This document shows, piece by piece, positions 1 to 5,307 of a DNA stretch of 10,781 nucleotides (the first letter of the stretch is position 1; each line of letters begins with the position of its first letter). A model generated the notes under the pieces. The model had not been told where the DNA came from. It did no database searches and saw only the letters and a list, made by a program, of their open reading frames with translations. Origin of the DNA: DASQHW01 sp038209365 (GTDB lineage Bacteria > Actinomycetota > Acidimicrobiia > IMCC26256 > PALSA-610). The position numbers were made by a program, and so were the translations under genes. Where the stretch lies: NCBI GenBank assembly GCA_038209365.1, contig JBBQXS010000086.1:1-10781 (forward strand), written 5' to 3'.

Positions 1-416
1 GCTACAGCGCCGTGCTCGGTGGCGCCGCGCCCGACGCCGAAGCCTTCGTGACCGGCTCGATCAGCTCCTTCGCCGGCAGCAACTTCGGCGACGTCTTGCG
101 CTGGAACGACGGCAACAACTGGTACAAGGCCTACGTGGACGGCGCGAATCTGCTCATCCAGAAGAAGGTGAACGGCGTCACCACGATCCTTGCAACCACG
201 CCGTTCACCGCGACCGCCGGAGCGGCATACAAGATCCACTTCCGCGCCGTAGGCCCGACCCTGACCGCGAACGCCTGGGCAGCGACCAGCTCCGAACCGG
301 CCGGCTGGATGGTCACCGCGACCGACACCACGTTCACCTCCGGCTACGCCGGCATGCGCTTCCTCACCCAAACCGGCACCGCCACCATCACATCCTTCAC
401 CGCAAAGGCGCTCTAG
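1..416 (+). CDS. C-terminal fragment of a secreted/surface protein, LamG/concanavalin-like beta-sandwich
   Basis: The frame is already open at the left edge (codons run from base 3) and ends at TAG 414-416, so only about 137 C-terminal residues are seen. A GTG at 12 is in frame but sits in mid-domain and is probably not the start. The residues are rich in Gly, Thr, Ala, Ser and aromatics, with alternating strands such as LRWNDGNNWYKAYVDG, LLIQKKVNGV and YKIHFRAVG, and a terminal strand ending TFTAKAL. This resembles the concanavalin/LamG-like module that closes many large secreted actinobacterial and Chloroflexota proteins with FN3 or PKD repeats. No anchor, LPXTG or catalytic motif is visible in this piece. 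The likely role is carbohydrate or surface binding, which is inference from fold only. Family assignment is tentative; that it is a real coding end is fairly sure. Confidence 0.7.
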   Translation, partial: YSAVLGGAAPDAEAFVTGSISSFAGSNFGDVLRWNDGNNWYKAYVDGANLLIQKKVNGVTTILATTPFTATAGAAYKIHFRAVGPTLTANAWAATSSEPAGWMVTATDTTFTSGYAGMRFLTQTGTATITSFTAKAL

Positions 417-434
417 CGTTCGAGGCCCATAGTC

Positions 435-455
435 CGTACGGCCTAATGCCGTATG
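435..455. terminator. Small hairpin between convergent genes
   Basis: TACGGC (437-442) pairs with GCCGTA (448-453) around a 5-nt loop, and a G-U and a C-G pair extend it to 8 bp. It lies between the stop of the secreted-protein gene and the convergent stop of the 110-residue gene, so it could end transcription from either side. There is no clear T-tract. A weaker ACACC/GGTGT stem follows at 458-475. Confidence 0.35.
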
Positions 456-474
456 TCACACCGCGACGTGGGTG

Positions 475-807
475 TCAGTTTTGCTCGAAGTAGGCAAGCT
501 CGTCGTCGTTTGCGAAGGACTTGACGCGCTCGCACAGCGCCGGGTCCTCGAGCAGGTCGGCGTACCACCACCAAGCGGTCGCTAGCTGGCGGCCACCCCA
601 CAACGCCTCCATCGCTTCCTCTGCGCTGGTACGCCAACGGTCGGCCCACTTGGACCGCTTCTCGTCGGTCCAGTCCTCGAATACTGCGGCGGTGACGTAT
701 GCGTCCTCGAGGAGCCACCGTGTGCGGTCGCCGAGGATCGCTTGCAAGTCGCCGTCCGCGTCGAGAAATTCGCGCAGCGGTGCGATGTCGATGTCGACCG
801 TGGTCAT
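475..807 (-). CDS. Trp-rich acidic hypothetical protein, 110 aa
   Basis: I do not recognise this family. ATG at 807 is preceded by GAGGA (816-812) with a 4-nt spacer, a good ribosome site that supports the start. The protein is acidic and probably mostly helical, with eight tryptophans in 110 residues, including a WWW run in the segment LATAWWWYADLLEDP. There is no signal peptide, membrane segment or metal-binding Cys/His cluster, so it is likely cytoplasmic. It lies 147 bp downstream of the DUF3089 hydrolase gene on the same strand, but a stable hairpin between them suggests separate transcription. A longer frame on the same strand (443-1309) is Arg/Gly-rich and looks like a high-GC shadow. 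The amino-acid balance and the ribosome site favour the 110-residue frame. Confidence 0.65.
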   Translation of the reverse strand: MTTVDIDIAPLREFLDADGDLQAILGDRTRWLLEDAYVTAAVFEDWTDEKRSKWADRWRTSAEEAMEALWGGRQLATAWWWYADLLEDPALCERVKSFANDDELAYFEQN

Positions 808-912
808 GATTTCCTCTGCGAGTAGGCGTACCCAGGCCCCCGCGCCACCTGAACATGTCGCGGGTAATGAGCGGGTAAAGGTCGCAGCTCAGGGCGCGAT
901 ACCAGTTGCGAC

Positions 913-927
913 GCGGGGACTCCCCGC
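913..927. terminator. GC hairpin downstream of the DUF3089 hydrolase gene
   Basis: GCGGGG (913-918) pairs with CCCCGC (922-927) around ACT, a perfect 6-bp all-GC stem. It sits 27 bases past the stop of the hydrolase gene and upstream of the 110-residue gene. There is no T-tract on either strand, so a terminator or mRNA 3'-end role is inferred from position and stability. Confidence 0.35.
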
Positions 928-954
928 AGGCTATCCACCCGCGACGAGCGCCGC

Positions 955-2130
955 CTAGGCCGCCGAGCCGTGCACCCAGCGGCGTGCCTGCCCGTGCACG
1001 AGCTTGACGAGGTTGCCGAGCGCGATGTTTGCATCGACGAGATGCAGCCCCCACGTTGGGTCCGGAACCGGGTGCAGCGTGAGAGAGCTCCCCAAAGGCG
1101 TGACCTGTAAGACGTTGGCGCCGCCCGCCGACGAGCACTTGGCGCGGTATGCGTTGTGATACTCGACCCAGTCGGTCGTCGCAGTGATCGGCGGCGTTCC
1201 AACGGCGCTGAGGACGGCGCCGATGATCGAACCCGGTGCGAACGGCTCGGTCGGCTGACTCGAGGTCACCTTGCCCGAACCGCCGCGCAAGGAGGCCGGG
1301 TTCGTGCACAAGACCTCGAGGCCGGGATCACTGGTACGCCCGAAGTGGCTGCTTGCGGGCACGGGTTCGCCGAACGTGGAGAACGCGATGACACAGCCGA
1401 ACTGGTTGCGCGACCGGCAGGCGCGAATGTGCTGAAAATCTCCGCCTACGTCTTGACCCTCCTTCACCGTGACATTGCCACCGAGCAATATCGCCGAAAC
1501 CAGGAGGCTTCGTGCTGCCGGGCTCGGGTCGACCTCCTCGCTGAGCAATCGGCGCAGCACACCGGCGCCTTGCGAGTGACCGATGAACACGACGCCGCGG
1601 CCGGCATTGTCGTGCACCAGGTAGTCGAGCCATGCGTTGCGCACATCCTGATATGCGGTCTCGCGCATCGCGGCTGTAGCTGCGCCGCTGAACAGCCCGG
1701 AGATCGTGATCTGCCGGTAGACCGGCGCGAACACTCGGCACTCGCTGGCGTAGCGCGCGGCTTGATAGAGCGCGATCGATCGCAGCTCGGGATCGACGTC
1801 GAAGTTCGCCTGTGGACCCGGCTGGTCGCTCGTCGTGGGGTACACGTAGAAGCAATCGATCTTGGTGGCCTTCTTCGGCACGTACTTCACGGCCGTCACG
1901 CGGCCGTGCGCGTTGTAGCGCGTGATCGAGAAGCCGGGCGCACATGGATCGCCGGGCAACCCCGGCCGGCACAACCACACCGTCGGGGGCGCGGGCGCCG
2001 CCACGACCGGAGTCGCAAGAGCGCCCACCAACATGGTGCCCGCCAGCAGCGCAATGCCCATGCGCCGCAGACCAGCCTTGGGACGCTTCATCCCCGCGCG
2101 CACTCGACCGGAACCTTGCGCGTTTCTCAT
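955..2130 (-). CDS. Secreted DUF3089-type alpha/beta hydrolase
   Basis: A 391-residue protein. The start is taken as ATG 2130 because AAGGA lies 7 nt upstream. The frame stays open to 2223, but that extension would be antisense to the small ORF at 2183. ATG 2091 (MKRPKAGLRR...) is the alternative. The N-terminus has basic residues, then a hydrophobic stretch (MGIALLAGTMLVGALATPVVAAP), a Sec signal peptide probably cut after an AxA-like site. The mature part begins WLCRPG and contains FYVYPTTSDQPG and CRVFAPVYRQ, which are typical of DUF3089, then the nucleophile elbow FIGHSQGAG with Ser186 of this start. Several cysteines suggest disulfides outside the membrane. A lipase or esterase role is likely from the fold; the substrate is unknown. 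The family is fairly sure, the exact start less so. Confidence 0.85.
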   Translation of the reverse strand: MRNAQGSGRVRAGMKRPKAGLRRMGIALLAGTMLVGALATPVVAAPAPPTVWLCRPGLPGDPCAPGFSITRYNAHGRVTAVKYVPKKATKIDCFYVYPTTSDQPGPQANFDVDPELRSIALYQAARYASECRVFAPVYRQITISGLFSGAATAAMRETAYQDVRNAWLDYLVHDNAGRGVVFIGHSQGAGVLRRLLSEEVDPSPAARSLLVSAILLGGNVTVKEGQDVGGDFQHIRACRSRNQFGCVIAFSTFGEPVPASSHFGRTSDPGLEVLCTNPASLRGGSGKVTSSQPTEPFAPGSIIGAVLSAVGTPPITATTDWVEYHNAYRAKCSSAGGANVLQVTPLGSSLTLHPVPDPTWGLHLVDANIALGNLVKLVHGQARRWVHGSAA

Positions 2131-2137
2131 GTGCACG

Positions 2138-2142
2138 TCCTT
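2138..2142 (-). promoter_or_regulatory. Ribosome binding site fixing the DUF3089 hydrolase start
   Basis: Read on the minus strand this is AAGGA, 7 nt before ATG 2130. It favours this start over the farther upstream ATGs (up to 2223) and over ATG 2091, whose upstream sequence is only a G-run directly against the codon. Confidence 0.6.
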
Positions 2143-2170
2143 GGGTACGCCGATGCCCGACCCCGAAAGT

Positions 2171-2175
2171 GAGGA
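2171..2175 (+). promoter_or_regulatory. Ribosome binding site of the 22-codon ORF
   Basis: GAGGA is followed by a 7-nt spacer and ATG 2183. It is one of the clearest Shine-Dalgarno matches in the window and the main argument that the tiny ORF is translated. Confidence 0.6.
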
Positions 2176-2182
2176 AAACACC

Positions 2183-2251
2183 ATGTATATCAGCGTCGGA
2201 GTCATCGTCCTCATTCTCATCATCCTGCTGCTCGTAGGCGTCCTGCGCTAG
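2183..2251 (+). CDS. 22-residue hydrophobic single-pass membrane peptide (small ORF)
   Basis: ATG 2183 to TAG 2249-2251 encodes 22 residues. They begin MYIS, run as an uninterrupted Val/Ile/Leu/Gly stretch, and end with a single Arg (VGVLR). This is a minimal transmembrane helix with a short N-terminal tail and one positive charge at the C-terminus. GAGGA stands 7 nt upstream. The ORF is divergent from the DUF3089 hydrolase (52 bases between start codons), and its stop is directly adjacent to the last base of the convergent MFS gene. Small hydrophobic peptides of this kind act as membrane-protein regulators or stress peptides in other bacteria, but no function can be assigned here. It could also be a leader with no product role. 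The ribosome site and the clean helix argue against chance. Confidence 0.6.
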   Translation: MYISVGVIVLILIILLLVGVLR

Positions 2252-3694
2252 TCAGTCACCCGCGGCGGCCAGTGCCGGCTCGTCGGAGCCGGTGCGGCCG
2301 CGAAGGGTTGACGCAGCATCCTCGTCGCGGATGAGCAGCCCGGAGAGGGCTGCGCAGAACACGAGGCACGCGCCGGTGAAGAACGCGGCGTGATACCCGC
2401 CAAGCATTTCCATCGGACCCCGCGCGCCGGTATTGCGGGTCAGGAGGACAGTGGTCAGCGCCGCGACACCGAGAGCCGCCGAGACTTGCCGCTGTGTCGA
2501 ATAGATCGCCGTCGCCCGACCCGTATCGGCAGCGGAGATGTTCGCGTACGTCGCCGCCTGGAGCGGGACGAACGCGAATGCCATGCACACGCCTCGGGCG
2601 AACATGATCGAGCGGATCCACCAGAGATCCGTTCCGATCCCTACGAAGGCCAGCATGAACGTGACCACGGACATACCGGCCATCCCGAAAACGATCAGGC
2701 GGCGTGGCCCAATGCGGTGATACATGCGACCGACGAGCTGGCTCGAGATGATCACGCCGATCGCCTGCGGGAAGGTCGTGAGGCCGGATTGCAAGGCGCT
2801 CAACCCGCGGAGCTGTTGCAGGAACAGCGGGAGTATGAACAACGTGCCTGCGAAGCTGCCGTAGGTCAGCGTCAGAACGATGTTGGCGTTGCGGAACATT
2901 CGCTCGCGATACAGGCGCAACGCGAGCATCGGCTCCGGAATCCGAGTCTCGACGACCACGAGCAGGACGAACAGGAGCACGCCGGCGACACCCGTCGTGA
3001 GCACCGGTGTCGAGCGCCAGCCCTTCTCGGGCCCCTGCGACAGCGCATAGAGCACCAGCGCCAGGCCGGCACCCGAGAACAGGAAGCCGGGCACGTCGAA
3101 GCGTCCGGCCTTTCCCTCGCGGTGCTCCCGCAAGAAGAGCGCGCCGATGACGAACCCGAACACACCTACCGGAAGGTTCACGTAGAAGATCCACCGCCAG
3201 GACACATCGGTCACGAGCCAGCCGCCCACGACCGGCCCCGTCGCCGGCGCCAGCACGGTCGGGATGATCAACACGGTCGACGCTTTGGCGCGCTCGATCG
3301 GCGGGAACGCGCGGAACAGCATCGCGGTACCGACCGGCACCAGCATCCCGCCCCCGACACCTTGCAACACGCGGAACGCGACCAGCTCACTGAGGCTGTG
3401 CGCCTGGCCGCACAAAGCCGACGCAACGGTGAACATCGCAAGCGCGAACAGGAACACCTTCTTGGTGCCGATGCGGTCACCGATCCATCCCGACGCCGGA
3501 ATCCATACCGCGAGCGACAACAGGTAGCCGAGCACGACCCACTCGATCGACGCGGTCGTCGTGTGGAAGTCGCGCTGGAGGGTGGGGAGCGCGACGTTCA
3601 CGATGGTCGTGTCCATGATGTCGAGAAACATGCCGCACACGAACACGACCGCGACGACCCACTTGTATTGCATGTTGAACGGCGTCCGGGTCAT
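2252..3694 (-). CDS. DHA2-family MFS drug/metabolite exporter (14 TM helices)
   Basis: A 480-residue inner-membrane proton-coupled exporter of the EmrB/QacA type. ATG 3694 is chosen because the product then starts MTRTPFNMQYKWVVAVVFVCG, directly at the first helix. The open frame runs to 3985, but the extra part is Arg/Gly-rich and antisense-like inside the upstream gene. Motif D1 is seen at residues 25-37 (DIMDTTIVNVALP), motif A at about 69-79 (GWIGDRIGTKK), and motif C in the TGPVVGGWL segment of helix 5. Then follow WRWIFYVNLPVG and many further helices, with length and spacing matching the 14-helix class. It begins 20 bp after the stop of the metallo-hydrolase gene on the same strand, so the two are probably one operon. 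The substrate is unknown and there is no regulator gene beside it. Confidence 0.9.
   Translation of the reverse strand: MTRTPFNMQYKWVVAVVFVCGMFLDIMDTTIVNVALPTLQRDFHTTTASIEWVVLGYLLSLAVWIPASGWIGDRIGTKKVFLFALAMFTVASALCGQAHSLSELVAFRVLQGVGGGMLVPVGTAMLFRAFPPIERAKASTVLIIPTVLAPATGPVVGGWLVTDVSWRWIFYVNLPVGVFGFVIGALFLREHREGKAGRFDVPGFLFSGAGLALVLYALSQGPEKGWRSTPVLTTGVAGVLLFVLLVVVETRIPEPMLALRLYRERMFRNANIVLTLTYGSFAGTLFILPLFLQQLRGLSALQSGLTTFPQAIGVIISSQLVGRMYHRIGPRRLIVFGMAGMSVVTFMLAFVGIGTDLWWIRSIMFARGVCMAFAFVPLQAATYANISAADTGRATAIYSTQRQVSAALGVAALTTVLLTRNTGARGPMEMLGGYHAAFFTGACLVFCAALSGLLIRDEDAASTLRGRTGSDEPALAAAGD
2261..2302. terminator. Strong hairpin inside the MFS 3' end, just past the small ORF
   Basis: CCGGCTC (2275-2281) pairs perfectly with GAGCCGG (2286-2292) around GTCG. 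Outer GC-rich arms (CGCGG...CC at 2261-2270 and GGCCGCG at 2296-2302) can extend the stem with a bulge. It lies 10 bases after the small ORF stop on the plus strand, within the last codons of the convergent MFS gene. It may end the small ORF transcript; no T-tract follows. Confidence 0.35.
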
Positions 3695-3714
3695 GCCCCA
3701 CGCAGGGTATGCGG

Positions 3715-4542
3715 CTACTGCGCGGTACCGTCCAGTTCCTCGTACCCGCGATGTATCGCCCCTGCGAGAACGTCCGGAGGAAAGGGCCACTGGTTCGCCG
3801 CGGCGTCCAGGGCGTGCGCGGCCGGCTCGCCGGCCGCGTGCAGTCCGCTGATCGCGTCGGCAACGGCCTTGATCGCGTCGGCCTGGGCGCGCGCCTCCGG
3901 AATCGACATGACGTCGCCGTGACCGGGCACGATCGTCGTCTCGGGAGTCGTTGCCTCCAGAAGGGCGACGACGGCGTTCGGCCATGCGATCGGGAAGCAG
4001 TCGTCGCCGTACGAGGGCGGTGCCGACTCCTCGAGCAGGTCTCCGGCGAACACGACCCCGGCCGCGCGCGCGTGGGCGACGATGTCGTGGCCGGTGTGAC
4101 CACGACCGTGGTGCACGAGCTCCACGACCCGGTCGCCCAGGTCGACGACCGCGTGATCCGGAACCGCCCGGTTCGGGAGCGTGAGCTCCAGCCCCGCGAG
4201 CTCACGATCGAGCTCGGGCTCGTACGCGCGGGCCCATGAGAGTGCGACCTCGCGATGGCGCTCGAACATTTCGTTGAGCCCGGGATGACCCCAACGCCAA
4301 GCGCCCGTGAAGCACTGGTTCCCGAGCACGTGGTCAAAATGCCAGTGGCTGTTCACGACGTGCTGCACGGCGCGCGCATCCAGCTCGGTGAGCTCGTGTC
4401 GCAACTCCTCGCCTTGTACGGGGGAACCGCGCGTATCGAAGAGCAGCAGGCGTTCGCTTCCACGCACGACGCCGACATTCACGTCGTAGCGTTCGTACCG
4501 CCGGCGGTAGCAGCCGTCGCCGACTTCCTGCCACACGCTCAC
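3715..4542 (-). CDS. Metallo-beta-lactamase-fold hydrolase
   Basis: A 275-residue cytoplasmic metal-dependent hydrolase; no signal peptide is visible. The zinc motif HWHFDH (HxHxDH) sits at residues 66-71. It is followed by a GRGHTGHD segment (third His), VVFAGDLL (bridging Asp region) and VPGHGDV (last His), the usual order of the fold. The start is GTG 4542, because a TANNNT hexamer lies 7 nt upstream and the family body begins at WQEVGDG. GTG 4536 is an alternative, and the farther GTG 4626 would overlap the divergent hydrolase. The gene precedes the MFS exporter by 20 bp, which suggests that a compound is both hydrolysed and exported, or a shared detoxification role. That is inference only. 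The substrate class (lactone, thioester or beta-lactam-like) cannot be told from the sequence. Confidence 0.85.
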   Translation of the reverse strand: MSVWQEVGDGCYRRRYERYDVNVGVVRGSERLLLFDTRGSPVQGEELRHELTELDARAVQHVVNSHWHFDHVLGNQCFTGAWRWGHPGLNEMFERHREVALSWARAYEPELDRELAGLELTLPNRAVPDHAVVDLGDRVVELVHHGRGHTGHDIVAHARAAGVVFAGDLLEESAPPSYGDDCFPIAWPNAVVALLEATTPETTIVPGHGDVMSIPEARAQADAIKAVADAISGLHAAGEPAAHALDAAANQWPFPPDVLAGAIHRGYEELDGTAQ

Positions 4543-4549
4543 AACTGCA

Positions 4550-4555
4550 AAGCTA
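4550..4555 (-). promoter_or_regulatory. Putative -10 hexamer for leaderless transcription of the metallo-hydrolase gene
   Basis: On the minus strand TAGCTT stands 7 nt before GTG 4542 and there is no Shine-Dalgarno sequence. This spacing is what is expected when transcription starts at the start codon. No convincing -35 box is seen. Confidence 0.45.
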
Positions 4556-4561
4556 TGCAAC

Positions 4562-5239
4562 TTGCGCAGCCAACCGGTCGTTCTCGTACACGGGTTGGGC
4601 TCGTCGTTCGAGCACGGGTGGCGCACGGCCGGCTGGATCGACCTCCTCGACGATGCCGGCCGGCGTGTCGTTCCGGTCGACGTGCTCGGTCACGGCACCG
4701 CGAGCGCGCCGCACGATCCGGCGGCCTACGCGCACCTCGAGGAGTCGGTCGAGGCGCTGCTCCCGGACGAGCCATTCGACGCGATCGGCTTTTCGCTGGG
4801 CGCCCAACTCTTGTTGCGGATCGCCGCCCGGTCGCCGGCGCGTTTCGGCCGCCTCGTCGTGATCGGCGTCGGCGCGAACCTGTTCCGCGAGGAGGAGTCT
4901 CGGGCGCTGGCGAAGGCCTTCGAGCAGGGCGCGGTGCCGGACGATCCCACGGCACGCCTCTTCGTGCAGCTTGCGGTGAGCGCGGGCAACGATCCCCTCG
5001 CGATGGCTGCGTGTCTGCGCCGCGCCCGAGAACCTTTCACCGTCGATGAGCTGGCACACGTCACGTGTCCCACCCTGGTGATCATCGGGGACCGTGACTT
5101 CGCGGGGCCGCCCGGTCCACTGGTCGACGCACTTCCGCACACCGAGGTCCGTGTCCTGCCCGGCATCGACCACTTTCGCGTGACAAGTGAGTTCGCGTGC
5201 ATCGACGCGGCCCTCGAATTCGTCGGCGCGGCGCCCTGA
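4562..5239 (+). CDS. Small alpha/beta hydrolase
   Basis: A 225-residue cytoplasmic hydrolase of the alpha/beta fold. It opens directly with strand 3 and the oxyanion loop (QPVVLVHGLGSSFEHGW). The nucleophile elbow GFSLGA gives Ser78, the acid is probably Asp179 in GDRDFAG, and His204 in GIDHFR completes the triad. The only start codon in the open frame before the HG motif is TTG 4562; a stop lies at 4508-4510. A nearby ATG (4555) is out of frame. It is divergent from the metallo-hydrolase with a 19-bp gap, so the two promoters must overlap each other or the coding ends. It is shorter than many family members and has only a small lid region. It is likely an esterase, lactonase or ring-cleavage-product hydrolase; the substrate is unknown. 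Confidence 0.85.
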   Translation: MRSQPVVLVHGLGSSFEHGWRTAGWIDLLDDAGRRVVPVDVLGHGTASAPHDPAAYAHLEESVEALLPDEPFDAIGFSLGAQLLLRIAARSPARFGRLVVIGVGANLFREEESRALAKAFEQGAVPDDPTARLFVQLAVSAGNDPLAMAACLRRAREPFTVDELAHVTCPTLVIIGDRDFAGPPGPLVDALPHTEVRVLPGIDHFRVTSEFACIDAALEFVGAAP

Positions 5240-5294
5240 TTCGGCCGGACCGGTTGTCCTCCAGCCGCGCTCGCCGCCGGGGAAGCCGTTCCGT

Positions 5295-5300
5295 TAGCCT
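5295..5300 (+). promoter_or_regulatory. Putative -10 hexamer for the copper lipoprotein gene
   Basis: TAGCCT is followed by 7 nt (CGGGAGA) and ATG 5308, the same geometry as upstream of the metallo-hydrolase gene. The GGGAG just before the ATG is too close for a normal ribosome site, so a leaderless transcript is plausible. No -35 match was found. Confidence 0.4.
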
Positions 5301-5307
5301 CGGGAGA

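Noticed and set aside
860..878. Direct repeat GCGGGTAA (860-867 and 871-878)
   Set aside because: Only two 8-nt copies in a GC-rich spacer; chance is sufficient.
1156..2172. 338-residue plus-strand frame opposite the DUF3089 hydrolase
   Set aside because: Arg/His-rich with no recognisable domain; the opposite strand has the signal peptide and GHSQGAG motif.
2131..2223. Longer DUF3089 start codons
   Set aside because: The extension has no ribosome site and is antisense to the small ORF, while ATG 2130 has AAGGA at 7 nt.
3702..3707. TACCCT as an internal -10 for the MFS gene
   Set aside because: The spacer to ATG is 9 nt, longer than in the other cases, and the gene is only 20 bp behind its likely operon partner.
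2390..3922. 510-residue plus-strand frame opposite the MFS exporter
   Set aside because: Extreme Arg/His/Glu content is the antisense image of a membrane protein; no domain.
3695..3985. N-terminal extension of the MFS protein
   Set aside because: Arg/Gly/Asp-rich sequence that overlaps the upstream metallo-hydrolase in another frame; family members start just before the first helix.
4554..4559. TATGCA as a -10 box for the plus-strand alpha/beta hydrolase
   Set aside because: It lacks the final T and is only 2 nt from the TTG start, so spacing does not fit a leaderless start.
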